From Planctomycetota bacterium (lineage in GTDB: Bacteria > Planctomycetota > PLA2), in contig JAJFFH010000029.1 of assembly GCA_021776735.1 (NCBI GenBank), forward strand, positions 85,676 to 149,675: a stretch of DNA of 64,000 bases, given 5' to 3'. A program made the translations under genes and the position numbers. The notes under the pieces are model-generated. The model was not told where the DNA came from and did not search any database. It was given only the letters and a program-made list of their open reading frames with translations. Of the stretch, positions 1 through 9,652 are shown piece after piece. Positions within the stretch are counted from its first letter, which is position 1, and every line of letters begins with the position of its first letter.

Positions 1-466
1 TCTTGTCGCCGCCATCGAGGCTCTTCGGCAGCTTGGGCGCGTACTTGATCTTGCGCTGCTTTGCGTCCTTGCCCGGCGAAACCGACGCCAGAAACGCATT
101 GAGGTGCTCGACTTCGATGGCGGTGAGACCCTTCTTGCGCTTTTGAAACGCCTTCACGCAGATGTTGCCGGCGTCCCCGGCGGTCTTGAGCTTGCCCTTC
201 TTCTTGTTTTTCCACGCACCGCGGTGCGCGGTGTTGAAGACCGGGAAAGCGGGACGGATCTGCTTGGTCTTTTCGAGCTCGTCCTTCGCCGACACCGTTG
301 CGTGGCAATGGGCGCACGACGGATAGTCGAGGTCCTCGCCGGTCCCCATGAAGATCTTGCGGCCCTTCTCGACGTCTCCGGCGGCCCAGGCCAAGGATGC
401 GGCCAGTCCAACGAAGAGAGCGAGACCAAAGAAGAGCAAGGCGCGGGTTCGTAACGTTCGGTTCAT
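1..466 (-). CDS. Secreted c-type cytochrome-like protein (partial, runs off left edge)
   Basis: Reverse-strand translation from ATG at 466: MNRTLRTRALLFFGLALFVGLAASLAWAAGDVEKGRKIFMGTGEDLDYPSCAHCHATVSAKDE...; signal peptide plus CxxCH (CAHCH). Missing from the ORF track because it has no stop in the window. Confidence 0.8.
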   Translation of the reverse strand, partial: MNRTLRTRALLFFGLALFVGLAASLAWAAGDVEKGRKIFMGTGEDLDYPSCAHCHATVSAKDELEKTKQIRPAFPVFNTAHRGAWKNKKKGKLKTAGDAGNICVKAFQKRKKGLTAIEVEHLNAFLASVSPGKDAKQRKIKYAPKLPKSLDGGDK

Positions 467-551
467 GGGATTCCTCACCTGTTGGATGTTGCGGGGTCGC
501 CTGAGGTTACCAACCCGTTCGGATTCCGCTGCCCACGACCCCGGCCAGGGA

Positions 552-806
552 TCAGTCCGGTCCCGCCTTTGGGCCGCGGGACGCCAGAATCGCCCGGATC
601 AAGTCCTCGGGGACATCGTCGGGAATCGAATCCTGCGGCTGCCGGGACGCGGCGGCAAGTTCGATCGTCTTGCGATAGGTGTCGAGGTACTCGACGCAGT
701 GCGGGCAAACGGCCATGTGTTCCTCGAAACGCTCGCGCTCGGCCGGTTCCAACTCGCCGTCCGCGTAATCGGCGAGAAACTCGAACAGCTCACGACAGGT
801 CAGCAT
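552..806 (-). CDS. Anti-sigma factor, zinc-finger (zf-HC2-like)
   Basis: 84 aa with MLTCRELFEFLADYADGELEPAERERFEEHMAVCPHCVEYL (HxxxCxxC); overlaps end of the sigma factor gene. Confidence 0.8.
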   Translation of the reverse strand: MLTCRELFEFLADYADGELEPAERERFEEHMAVCPHCVEYLDTYRKTIELAAASRQPQDSIPDDVPEDLIRAILASRGPKAGPD

Positions 807-1396
807 CCGGCGAACCCCCCAAAACGAGTCGAGATGAGCCCGCGCAGTGCCGCACGCGCGCGGTGAAGCCTCGTCTTCACGACCGCCACGCCGACTCCGA
901 GCACGATCGCGGTCTCCTTCGTGTCAAGCTGTTGAACATCCCGCAAGACAACGACCTCGCGATAGTCGTCCGGCAGGGAATCGATCATCTCGCGAACAAT
1001 CGCCCGCGTCTCTTCCTTCTCCACCGAAACCAGCCCGGGGTCGCACCATCCCAAGTTGGCGCTGGCGCGATGGCCGTCATCGAGCCACTGCGGCAGGTAC
1101 TCCTCGATCGAGACTGCGGGGCACGCGCGGTTCGAGCGAAGCATCATGAGCGCCACGTTCACCGTGATCCGGTGGAGCCACGTCTTCAGACGGGACTGGC
1201 CGCGGAACGAATCGATCTTGCGAAACGACTGGACGAACGCTTCCTGAACGGCATCCTCTGCATCCGCATCCTGGCCAAGAATGCGACGGGCGACCGCGAG
1301 CATCGCGCCCACGTGCTGCCGGACCACGGCCTCGTAGGCGGCATCGTCGCCCGCGCGCAAACGCTCGATGAGTACGACCTCGTCTATTGGTTGCAT
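800..1396 (-). CDS. ECF RNA polymerase sigma factor
   Basis: Region 2 (DAEDAVQEAFVQSFRKIDSFRGQSRLKTWLHRITVNVALMMLR) and region 4 (LPDDYREVVVLRDVQQLDTKETAIVLGVGVAVVKTRLHRARAALR); ATG at 1396 preferred over upstream TTG. Confidence 0.9.
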   Translation of the reverse strand: MQPIDEVVLIERLRAGDDAAYEAVVRQHVGAMLAVARRILGQDADAEDAVQEAFVQSFRKIDSFRGQSRLKTWLHRITVNVALMMLRSNRACPAVSIEEYLPQWLDDGHRASANLGWCDPGLVSVEKEETRAIVREMIDSLPDDYREVVVLRDVQQLDTKETAIVLGVGVAVVKTRLHRARAALRGLISTRFGGFAGC

Positions 1397-1503
1397 ATTC
1401 GGGGGCGGCAATTCGATAGCGTACGGTGATCAAGTCGGTGCGCCAAGTCGTTTCCACATCCGCCCCGCTTGACCACCTCTCCCCCGAACCTACACTGCGC
1501 CGC

Positions 1504-2817
1504 ATGACACGCAGCGAAACGATGGAATTCTCGGTTGAAGACGCTGGCCCTTGTCGCAAGCGCGTCACTGTGAGTATCCCGACCAAGCTCGTCAGCGAGC
1601 AGTTCAAACGGTCGTTCACCCAGTGGTCGAATTCGTCCCCCATCCGGGGGTTCCGGCCCGGCAAAGCGCCGCGCGCCCTCGTCGAGAAGAGGTTCGGCAA
1701 GGACATCGCGATCGAAGTAAAGCGCACGCTGATTGACAACGCGTTCGACGAGGCCCTCGAAGCAAACGAGCTGGCGCCCATCGCCGATCCGGAACTCGAC
1801 TTCGATACCGTCGAAGTCGTCGCCGGCCAGCCCATCGACTTCAAGTTCGTCGTCACCGTGCGGCCGGAGTTCGATCTTCCGGATCTCGGCGGCATCGAGG
1901 TCTCGGTTCCGGCCGTCGATGTTTCCGACGACGAACTCGCACACGCGCTCAAGAAACTCCAGAGACACAAGGCGACGCTGCGTCCGCTCGATCACGGTGC
2001 GGTCGAGCACGGGGACGTGGTCACGCTCAAGGTAGCGGCGATGTCCGCCGATACCGGCGCGCTCGACGGTTCCGAGATGGCATACGAGATCGGCTCTCGA
2101 CATCTCGGCGAGCTGATCACCGAGGATCTTGATGCCACGCTCGTCGGCAAGGAGCCCGGTGCCACGGTCAGGACGACCGGTTACGTTTCCCCGCACGCCG
2201 TCCAAAACCCGCTGGCGGGCCAGGACGTCGGTCTCAAGGTGGAGCTCATCGACGTGAAGCGGCCCGAGTTGCCGAGCATCGACGACAACTTTGCCAAGGA
2301 GCTCGACTTCGACAGCCAAGAGGGACTCCGCGAGGCCGTCCGCAAGGACGTCACCAACCGGCTCGCACGGGATCGCGAACGCCTCGTCGAAGACGCCGCA
2401 CTCGCGCAGCTCGTCCGGCAAGTCGGCATCGAGCTACCGGCGTCCCTGGTCGAAAAGGAAACCGACGAGACCGCGCGACGCGGAGCATACGGCGCGCAGA
2501 TACGCGGCGACTCTGCCGACGATGTCGCCAAGACAATCATCGACATTCGCAATCGCGACGCCGGGGAGTCCGCAAAACAGCTCATGGCCTACCTCATTCT
2601 CGATCAGATCGTCGACGCAGAGCGCATCGTCGTCACCGAGGACGAGGTCCGCGACGCCGTCGCACGGATCGCGACCCACCACGATCAGGTGCCGGAGCAG
2701 CTGCACGCAGTGTTGCAGGCGTCCGGTCGCCTGGGCGGGCTCCGCAACCACCTCCGAGAAAAAAAGGCGCGCGCGAAGTTGCGCGAGAGAATCCGAGCGA
2801 CCGGCGCTCCGCGATAG
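1504..2817 (+). CDS. tig: Trigger factor (peptidyl-prolyl isomerase chaperone)
   Basis: MEFSVEDAGPCRKRVTVSIPTKLVSEQFKRSFTQWSNSSPIRGFRPGKAPRALVEKRFG; N-terminal GFRxGKxP signature and overall layout of trigger factor; ATG at 1504 preferred. Confidence 0.9.
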   Translation: MTRSETMEFSVEDAGPCRKRVTVSIPTKLVSEQFKRSFTQWSNSSPIRGFRPGKAPRALVEKRFGKDIAIEVKRTLIDNAFDEALEANELAPIADPELDFDTVEVVAGQPIDFKFVVTVRPEFDLPDLGGIEVSVPAVDVSDDELAHALKKLQRHKATLRPLDHGAVEHGDVVTLKVAAMSADTGALDGSEMAYEIGSRHLGELITEDLDATLVGKEPGATVRTTGYVSPHAVQNPLAGQDVGLKVELIDVKRPELPSIDDNFAKELDFDSQEGLREAVRKDVTNRLARDRERLVEDAALAQLVRQVGIELPASLVEKETDETARRGAYGAQIRGDSADDVAKTIIDIRNRDAGESAKQLMAYLILDQIVDAERIVVTEDEVRDAVARIATHHDQVPEQLHAVLQASGRLGGLRNHLREKKARAKLRERIRATGAPR

Positions 2818-2836
2818 ACGGCGGGCTGCCGCCCCT

Positions 2837-2877
2837 CCCTTGGACCCGGGCTAATGGGCTGACCGCCGGGCCAAGGG
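2837..2877. terminator. Possible hairpin downstream of trigger factor gene
   Basis: CCCTTGG (2837-2843) / CCAAGGG (2871-2877) plus internal G/C pairing; no clear T tract. Confidence 0.3.
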
Positions 2878-2928
2878 ATCGGATCCCGAAGCCCGATGGC
2901 GCGCGGGGTCGGAGGGGAGCGCGGCAAG

Positions 2929-3345
2929 CTACCCCCTCGCGATGGCCTGTCCGAGTTCGTGGTCGCTCATCGCCTGCCCATCGAGGTTCCACGCCCCGTC
3001 CACGGTATGAACGACATTGAAGTAGATGTTGTCCCTGGGCTGCCGTCCATTCGAGAGTTCCCGAACAATGTCCGTCGCCTCCTGCCCGAAACCGCTTTGG
3101 ACCTCGCGCGATGCGAAAGCGAAGGAAGGCACCTTCCACTCGACCCACGCGCCGTCGAACTCGTCGCCTCCGGAGAAGCTGAGTCCCTTCGGCACGATGT
3201 GGACGTTGGCGGTGACGTTGGGAGTCATGACCGAATTGCCGGTGAGCCCGTGCCACTTGAGCATGGACTCGGTCAGCCGTTGAATCGCGTCCTTGACCTT
3301 GTCGCGCGGAAGGACGCCTTCCGTGAATGTCAGCGTGAGAGGCAT
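2929..3345 (-). CDS. Tautomerase (4-oxalocrotonate tautomerase-like) family protein
   Basis: Pro directly after Met (MPLTLTFTEGVLPRDKVKDAIQRLTESMLKWHGLTGN...), overall tautomerase-like pattern. Confidence 0.65.
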   Translation of the reverse strand: MPLTLTFTEGVLPRDKVKDAIQRLTESMLKWHGLTGNSVMTPNVTANVHIVPKGLSFSGGDEFDGAWVEWKVPSFAFASREVQSGFGQEATDIVRELSNGRQPRDNIYFNVVHTVDGAWNLDGQAMSDHELGQAIARG

Positions 3346-3416
3346 CGTCGTTTCCTTTTCTGTCGGCCTGTGGCCTGCGGGCCATTTGCTTGATCGGTGA
3401 GGGGGGATTCCCGCAG

Positions 3417-4160
3417 CTACATGCTCACGAGGGTGCCGCTCGCCGCTTCGGCGAGCGCCTCGACGAGACGCTCCGGAATCGACATCAGCGGGAAGTGCCC
3501 CGACTCGAGCGTCAGGATCCGGTCGACGTCCGTGCCGGACACCATCCTGTCCTGCAGCGCGGGGGACAGGACCTTGTCGAGCGAGCAGCGCAGATAGGAC
3601 TTCGGGACGGAGCCGAACGCGGCGCGGGTCAACCTCGCCGGAACCGTGAACGGCTCAACCGCCTGTTTGACCGCAAACAGCGGTGCGAACTCATCGACGC
3701 GTCCGGCCTCCCTGACATCGTGCAAGAGAATAGCCCTGACGTCATCCTCCCTGAGAGTGGCGCAGGACCCGTCGTCCGAGAAGACGATCCTGGACAGCAA
3801 CTCGCCGGCCTCGTCGCTTTGCATCAACCCGAGCGGCGTTTCGCCGTTCCGAGGAAGGATCGCGCAGACGTACACGAGGCGCTCGATCTTCTCCGGCGCC
3901 AGCTCCGCGACCTGCGAAACAATCGATCCCGCGAGCGAGTGCCCGACGAGGACGACCTTGCCATCGATCGCACTGACCTCCTCGGCCACGCGCGCGACGT
4001 ACGCGTCCATCGTGACCTCCGCAATCGGCGCGACGGCGTGGCCGTGACCGGGCAGATCGATCGCACGGGCTTGATGCCCGCGCTCGTTCAGGATCTTGAC
4101 GATGTCCTCGAATTCCCACGCTCCGCCCCAGGCGCCGTGGATCAGAAGTATGTTGCTCAT
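3417..4160 (-). CDS. Alpha/beta hydrolase
   Basis: MSNILLIHGAWGGAWEFEDIVKILNERGHQARAIDLPGHG...VVLVGHSLAGSIVSQVAE...LESGHFPLMSIPERL: HG, GHSLAG nucleophile elbow, catalytic His. Confidence 0.85.
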   Translation of the reverse strand: MSNILLIHGAWGGAWEFEDIVKILNERGHQARAIDLPGHGHAVAPIAEVTMDAYVARVAEEVSAIDGKVVLVGHSLAGSIVSQVAELAPEKIERLVYVCAILPRNGETPLGLMQSDEAGELLSRIVFSDDGSCATLREDDVRAILLHDVREAGRVDEFAPLFAVKQAVEPFTVPARLTRAAFGSVPKSYLRCSLDKVLSPALQDRMVSGTDVDRILTLESGHFPLMSIPERLVEALAEAASGTLVSM

Positions 4161-4346
4161 TTTCGTTCTCCTTTGTCGCGCGCCTCGAGCCGGCGCGACG
4201 ATGGGTTCATCTGATGCACTTGCTGCCGCGACCGAGCGCCTGGCCTCGCGGGTCAAGACGCGGCGGATGAGCCTCTCGATTCTGGCACCGTCCTCCTCCC
4301 GTGCGAGGTGGCCGGTATCGAGCAGGCGGCAACTCGATTCTTTCTC

Positions 4347-4943
4347 TTACGATTGCGCGTTCTTGCCCTCGAGTTCCGCGATGCGGTCGTTCAGCTCCTG
4401 GATGTGCGGTTGGAATTCCTCGACGGTGTAGCGCTGGGGGATGTGTTGCGGGCAGTTGCGGTCGTACGTTTCGATGTGGAACAGGAAGACGCGCTGCGGC
4501 TCGGCGTCGTACTCGGGATCGCGGACCTTGGCGAGCAGTTCCGGATCTCCCTCCACGACTTCGGCTCGACCCCAGATCTTGATGCGGCGCCGCGTCGGGT
4601 AGTCCATCAGGAACAGGAACGCGCGGTCGTTTTCGACGAGGTTGCCGGTCGAGATGTACTGGCGGTTGCCCGCGTAGTCCGCAAAGCCAAGCGTGGTGTC
4701 GTCGATGACCTTGAGAAATCCCTTGGGTCCGCCACGGTGCTGAATGTAGGGCTGGCCATCCTTGCTGGCGGTGGCGAGATAAAACGAGTCGCGTTCCGCG
4801 ACAAACGCGGCGAGCTCGGCATTGACCTTTGTGCGCCAGCCGATGTGGTTCGCGACGCCGCTATAGGTCTCGCGCGAGCCGAGGCGCTCCTGGACGGCCT
4901 TGACCGCCGGCGTGAAGGCGAGTTCGCTGGGATGGTAGCTCAT
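4347..4943 (-). CDS. Pyridoxamine 5'-phosphate oxidase-family flavoprotein
   Basis: DSFYLATASKDGQPYIQHRGGPKGFLKVIDDTTLGFADYAGNRQYISTGNLVENDRAFLFLMDYPTRRRIKIWGRAEV. Confidence 0.8.
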   Translation of the reverse strand: MSYHPSELAFTPAVKAVQERLGSRETYSGVANHIGWRTKVNAELAAFVAERDSFYLATASKDGQPYIQHRGGPKGFLKVIDDTTLGFADYAGNRQYISTGNLVENDRAFLFLMDYPTRRRIKIWGRAEVVEGDPELLAKVRDPEYDAEPQRVFLFHIETYDRNCPQHIPQRYTVEEFQPHIQELNDRIAELEGKNAQS

Positions 4944-4956
4944 GCAGCCCGCTATT

Positions 4957-4970
4957 GCATAGCCCGGGCC
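4957..4970 (-). promoter_or_regulatory. Candidate sigma54 (-24/-12) promoter
   Basis: Minus strand TTGGCCCGGGCTATGCA: GG-N10-GC spacing as in TGGCAC-N5-TTGC; divergent from a sigma54 activator gene. Predicted start would lie only about 2 nt before the preferred ATG at 4943. Confidence 0.4.
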
Positions 4971-5019
4971 AAATCCATCGAACCCCCTTAACTTACTTCT
5001 GATCAAGACTTTATGTCAT

Positions 5020-5031
5020 TTGTTCGAACAA
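5020..5031. promoter_or_regulatory. Perfect 12-bp palindrome, candidate activator/operator site
   Basis: TTGTTCGAACAA in the divergent intergenic region. Confidence 0.45.
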
Positions 5032-5091
5032 CGATTTTTTGGCAATCACGAATTTTTGCTTTTACGTAACGAATTCTCGTAATCTACAGGA

Positions 5092-6687
5092 ATGTCGGGG
5101 GGACGGGACCGGGCCTTCAAGAAGCTCCTGCTCGCTATGGCCGGGCAACGGTCGGTCGGGCCACTGCTGGACCTGATCGTCGCGCGTCTCCTTGAGCGCC
5201 CGAATGTCGCCCTGGCCCGCATCTGGCTCAAAGCCCCGGGCGACATCTGCGGCGAGTGCCACATGGCCGATGTCTGTACCGATCAAAAGGAGTGCCTGCA
5301 CCTCGTCGCGAGTGCGGGCCGACCGGTTGCGGCGAAGGGCGAGGACTGGTCGTTTCTGAACGGATTTTTTCGGCGCTTTCCGATGGGCGTGCGCAAGGTC
5401 GGTCACGTCGCGGCGACGGGCGAGGCAATCGAGATCGCCGATGTCGCGGAGCAGAGTCGTTGGCTCGCGCGCCCCGACTGGGCCGCGGCGGAGGGCATCC
5501 ACGGATTCGGCGGCCAACCGCTCCAGCATCGCGACGACGTGCTGGGCGTACTCGCCGTGTTCACCCGCGTGCCGATGCAGCACGACGCGTTCGAATGGCT
5601 GCGCATGATCGCGGACCACGCGGCCGGCGCCCTCGCGAACGCCCGCGCGTTCGAAGAGATCGAACGGCTGCGTCAAAGAGTCGAGCTGGAAAACACATAC
5701 CTGCGCGAGGAGGTCTCCGCATCGTTTGGCAGCATGGTCGGCGCGAGTCCCGCCCTGCGCAACGTCCTCGAGCAGATCGAGTTGGTGGCGCCCACCGACG
5801 CGACGGTCCTGATCACCGGCGAGTCCGGTACCGGCAAGGAGCTTGTGGCCCGCGAGATCCACCAGCGCAGCCCCCGCGCCCCCCAACCCATGATCAAGGT
5901 GAACTGCGCGTCCATACCGCGCGAACTGTTCGAGAGTGAATTCTTCGGCCATGTGAAAGGAGCGTTCACCGGCGCACTGCGCGACCGCGCAGGTCGTTTC
6001 GCGGCCGCCGATGGCGGCACACTGTTTCTCGACGAGGTCGGCGAGATCCCGCTCGACCTGCAGGGCAAGCTGCTGCGCGTCTTGCAGGAACGGCAATACG
6101 AACGCGTCGGCGAGGAGCGCACGCGCGATGTCGATGTCCGCATCCTGGCGGCGACCAACCGCGATCTCCTCCACGACGTCGAGTCGGGTCGCTTCCGTCG
6201 CGACCTGTACTACCGCCTCAACGTGTTCGGGCTCGACGTCGCGCCGCTGCGCAAGCGCCAAGAAGATATCCCGCTTCTCGCCGAACACTTCCTCGAAGAG
6301 CTGGCGCAGCGGATGCACCGGACGCGCCCACGGCTCACGAAGGGCCATGTGGCGCAACTCCAGACTTACGCGTGGCCGGGCAACGTGCGCGAACTGCAAA
6401 ACGCGATGGAACGCGCCCTGATCACGTCACGCGGCCAAACACTGCGGTTCGACCTCGGAGAGCGGAGCGCGCCGTTGCACGAGCCAGCGCCGCATGCCGA
6501 GACCGCCGGGGAGGTCGCCACCGACGCGGAGATGCGCCGGCGCGAGCGGCAAAACCTGATCGCCGCACTCGAGTCCACCGGCTGGAAAGTCTCCGGCCCG
6601 GGAGGCGCCGCCGAACTCATGGGCGTCAAGCCGACGACGCTGGCGTATCGCATCCAGAAGCTGAAACTCACCCGACGGCGTGAATAG
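5092..6687 (+). CDS. Sigma54-dependent transcriptional activator with N-terminal GAF domain and Fis-type HTH
   Basis: GESGTGKELVAREIH, ELFGHVKGAFTGA, GGTLFLDEVGEIP, WPGNVREL; C-terminal HTH GGAAELMGVKPTTLAYRIQKL; Cys cluster CGECHMADVCTDQKECLHLVASAG. Confidence 0.93.
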   Translation: MSGGRDRAFKKLLLAMAGQRSVGPLLDLIVARLLERPNVALARIWLKAPGDICGECHMADVCTDQKECLHLVASAGRPVAAKGEDWSFLNGFFRRFPMGVRKVGHVAATGEAIEIADVAEQSRWLARPDWAAAEGIHGFGGQPLQHRDDVLGVLAVFTRVPMQHDAFEWLRMIADHAAGALANARAFEEIERLRQRVELENTYLREEVSASFGSMVGASPALRNVLEQIELVAPTDATVLITGESGTGKELVAREIHQRSPRAPQPMIKVNCASIPRELFESEFFGHVKGAFTGALRDRAGRFAAADGGTLFLDEVGEIPLDLQGKLLRVLQERQYERVGEERTRDVDVRILAATNRDLLHDVESGRFRRDLYYRLNVFGLDVAPLRKRQEDIPLLAEHFLEELAQRMHRTRPRLTKGHVAQLQTYAWPGNVRELQNAMERALITSRGQTLRFDLGERSAPLHEPAPHAETAGEVATDAEMRRRERQNLIAALESTGWKVSGPGGAAELMGVKPTTLAYRIQKLKLTRRRE

Positions 6688-6921
6688 CCTCAAACAGTCA
6701 AAGGGGGAGCGGGGGCAGCGGTCGCGAGTACCGCCGGGTATGGTGACGCCGATGAGCTGCTCCGTGCGCGGCCCGTGTGGTCGAGGCAGCGCGCGAGGCG
6801 GGCACCGCGCACAACGCTGGTTGTCACGAACGCACCAAAGACGGATGGAGCGAGAAGAGAGTAGCGTGAACGATGGCCGCGGTTTCGGCGCCGGCCAGAA
6901 CGCCACAGGCAAAAAACGACG

Positions 6922-8016
6922 ATGAGCCTCGCCTTCGCGCTGCGCCGTCCGTTGCTGCTGGTCCGCGATCTGTTCGTGAACCGCAAGCGGCCCGATCTCG
7001 AGCGGCTCGGCGCTATCGACGACCCGCGGCAATTTGTCTGGGCGATCCTCCCCCACGCCGCGCGGACGTTTTCTTCCCCGATCGCGCTGCTGCCGGGCCC
7101 TATCGCCGAAGCCGCGGCCGTGGGCTACCTGTACTGCCGGATGCTGGACACCTACGAGGACCTCGTCGCCTGTCCGCAAGAACGCGATCGAGCGCTTGGG
7201 CTCTTCGCGAACCGCCTGAAAACGGGCGACGCGGCGCCGCCGATCGTCACCGACCTCGCGCGCGACCGACGCGACGAGGCCCATCTGCTGCTCGTAAGGC
7301 GCTGCGAACTCGTCGATCGGGCGTACGCGGATCTGCCGACCGCAGTCCAGTCGCTCGTCCGCACTTTGGTCGCCGCGATGGCGGAGGGCATGCGCTGGTC
7401 CTCGAGCACGTTCACCGCGCAAGGCGGGATCCTCAACAGCGAGGAGCAACTCACCCGTTACTGCCGCCACGTCCTCGGCGAGCCGGTGCTGTTTTCCGCT
7501 CGGCTGCTTGGATGGCACGAATCCCGCGAATCCACACTGCCGAAATCAGTCGAAGCCGACGCGATCGCGGTCGGCGAGATGATCCAGCTCGCGAACGTGA
7601 CCCGCGACATCGAAAAAGACTTCGCCCGCGGTATCGCCTACCACCCGTCGTTGCAAGCCGACCTCGGCGCAGCGCCGACCGGCGAGCCCGAACAAATCGA
7701 GCGCATCCGCAGCGTCCGCGCCGAACTCATGGACCTGGCTCTGGGTCACGTTCCGGCCTACCGCCGGCTGGTCGCACACGTGACCCGGCGACGAATCAGC
7801 CTGGCGCGCGCGTCCGCGCTCTTGATGCTGCTGTTTACCGACCGCTACTACCGCGGCTGCGCCATACGAGCCGGCCGTACCACGTGGGGCGCTCGCCACT
7901 CGGGCGCTCGTCTCCTGCTGACAACCCTGCCCGCAATCCTGTCCCGTCGCTGGACAGACCGCATCCTGTCCCGGATCGAACACGACTTCCTGGCCGCGGT
8001 CGACAAGCGGCTGTAA
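6922..8016 (+). CDS. Squalene/phytoene synthase family protein
   Basis: SFSSPIALLPGPI-like start, DTYEDL and NVTRDIEKDFARG Asp-rich motifs. Confidence 0.85.
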   Translation: MSLAFALRRPLLLVRDLFVNRKRPDLERLGAIDDPRQFVWAILPHAARTFSSPIALLPGPIAEAAAVGYLYCRMLDTYEDLVACPQERDRALGLFANRLKTGDAAPPIVTDLARDRRDEAHLLLVRRCELVDRAYADLPTAVQSLVRTLVAAMAEGMRWSSSTFTAQGGILNSEEQLTRYCRHVLGEPVLFSARLLGWHESRESTLPKSVEADAIAVGEMIQLANVTRDIEKDFARGIAYHPSLQADLGAAPTGEPEQIERIRSVRAELMDLALGHVPAYRRLVAHVTRRRISLARASALLMLLFTDRYYRGCAIRAGRTTWGARHSGARLLLTTLPAILSRRWTDRILSRIEHDFLAAVDKRL

Positions 8017-8083
8017 GCCGGATGCGCCCTCGGTCTGATAGGTTCTGCGCTGCCACGACTTCAGAACCCATCCTAGGACTCTC

Positions 8084-8691
8084 ATGGACACCCTCGAAGC
8101 CATCTACTCCCGCCGCGCCGTCAAGCACTTCGACCCGGCCCACGTCATGGACGACGCCGAGGTCACAAAGCTGATCGAAGCCGCGATGCAGTCGCCCACT
8201 TCGTTCAACATCCAGCACTGGCGATTCGTCGTCGTTCGCGATCCCGAGCTGCGCCAACAAATCCGCGCCGCCGGCAACGACCAGGCCCAGATGACCGATG
8301 CGTCGCTCCTCGTCGTGATGACCGCGGACATCGATGCTTGGAAGAAAGGCCCAAGCGCTATTGGCGCAACGCTCCCACCGAGGTCGCCGACCTCCTGGTG
8401 AACTGGATGGGCCCGTTCCACGAGGGCAACCCCCAACTCCAACGCGACGAGGCGCAGCGCTCCATCGGCATGGCCATGCAGACGATCATGCTCGCCGCCC
8501 GTGACATGGGCTACGACTCGTGCCCGATGATCGGGTTCGAATTCGACAAGGTGGCCGAACTCATCCATCTGCCGAAAGACCACTGCATCGGCCCGATGAT
8601 CGCGATCGGCAAGCGATCCAAGGACACATGGCCGAAGCCAGGCCAGCTATCCCTCGACGAAGTGATGATCACCGACCGGTTCCGCGATTGA
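8084..8691 (+). pseudogene. Nitroreductase family gene split by a frameshift near 8340-8355
   Basis: Two ORFs in different frames (8084-8401 MDTLEAIYSRRAVKHFDPAHVMDD...; 8338-8691 ...PKRYWRNAPTEVADLLVNWMGPFHEG...AMQTIMLAARDMGYDSCPMIGFE) together form one nitroreductase. Confidence 0.75.
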
Positions 8692-8755
8692 GCTTGCGAG
8701 CCCATGAACCCTGCGAGGTCGCGAAGCCCGGATGACGCAGCACTGTCCAGAGATG

Positions 8756-9643
8756 TCATGACCGCGAGCCGCGGCGGGCCAGCAGGATTCCGAACAGGAT
8801 GACGGCTCCGCCGGCGGCCTGCCAAGGGCCAAGCGCTTCGCCCAACAGGAGCCAGCCGAGGAGCGCGACGCAGGCCGGTTGTAACAGCAGCGTGACCGAC
8901 GAAAACGACGCGGGCAGGTGTGCCAGGGCGTACGCAACGAGACCCTGGCCGACGATCTGTGCGACCAGGGCGAGGCCGGCAACCATCGCCCAGGCGTGCG
9001 CGTCCGGCGGCCAGAACGGTTCGGGCGACAGCAAGGCGATGGGCAAGAGGGCGATCGCGGCGACCGCGGAGGTCCACGCCATCAGGCGCGCGACGGGGAC
9101 GCCGGTTTCGCGCGCGCGGGCGATCGACAGGATGTAGGAGCCGTAAAACACCGCGGTCAACAGGCCCAAGAGATCGCCGTCCGTACGCTTTCCTCCGAAT
9201 GTGGCGCTCTCCCCCACGAGCAGAACGGCTCCAACCAACGCCAATATCATGCCGATAGTAAATACCTTGGTGATGCGACGCCGCCAAAGTAGCCAGCCGA
9301 ACAGGGTCACGAACACCGGCGCGAAGTTGGCCAGCAGCGTGGCGTTGGCGACGGTCGTGTAGTGGATCGACCAGTGCCAGACCCCGAGATCCGCGGCGAA
9401 GAACACGCCGGGGAGGATCAGGCGCAGGTTTAGGGGGGAGCGGGGGCCGCCGTTTTTGGAGGCGCGGCGGCGCGCGAGCAGGGCCAGCAGCGGTGCAGCG
9501 AGGACGAGGCGCCAGAACGCGGAGGCGGTTGGCCCGACGCCGGCGGCGATACACCAGCGCACGAAGATCGGTGCGAACGCGATGCCGACGGCGCCGGCGA
9601 GCAGCGCGAGGATCGCCCGGCGTTCGGGTGCCCGCGGTTCCAA
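8756..9643 (-). CDS. EamA/DMT family transporter
   Basis: About 10 hydrophobic segments; repeated EamA-like pattern (LAGAVGIAFAPIFVRWCIAAG...; VALLGWLLLGEALGPWQAAGGAVILFGILL). Confidence 0.85.
   Translation of the reverse strand: MEPRAPERRAILALLAGAVGIAFAPIFVRWCIAAGVGPTASAFWRLVLAAPLLALLARRRASKNGGPRSPLNLRLILPGVFFAADLGVWHWSIHYTTVANATLLANFAPVFVTLFGWLLWRRRITKVFTIGMILALVGAVLLVGESATFGGKRTDGDLLGLLTAVFYGSYILSIARARETGVPVARLMAWTSAVAAIALLPIALLSPEPFWPPDAHAWAMVAGLALVAQIVGQGLVAYALAHLPASFSSVTLLLQPACVALLGWLLLGEALGPWQAAGGAVILFGILLARRGSRS
9174..9185 (+). repeat. Dispersed motif CATCGCCGTCCGT, near copy (ATCGCCGTCCGT)
   Basis: 12/13 match, inside EamA gene; extension TACGCTTTCCTCCGAATG resembles the 37506 copy. 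Confidence 0.65.
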
Positions 9644-9652
9644 GACGGCCGA

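Noticed and set aside
5040-5070. TTGGCAATCACGAATTTTTGC as a sigma54 promoter for the activator gene
   Set aside because: Spacing between GG and GC is 15 nt rather than 10.
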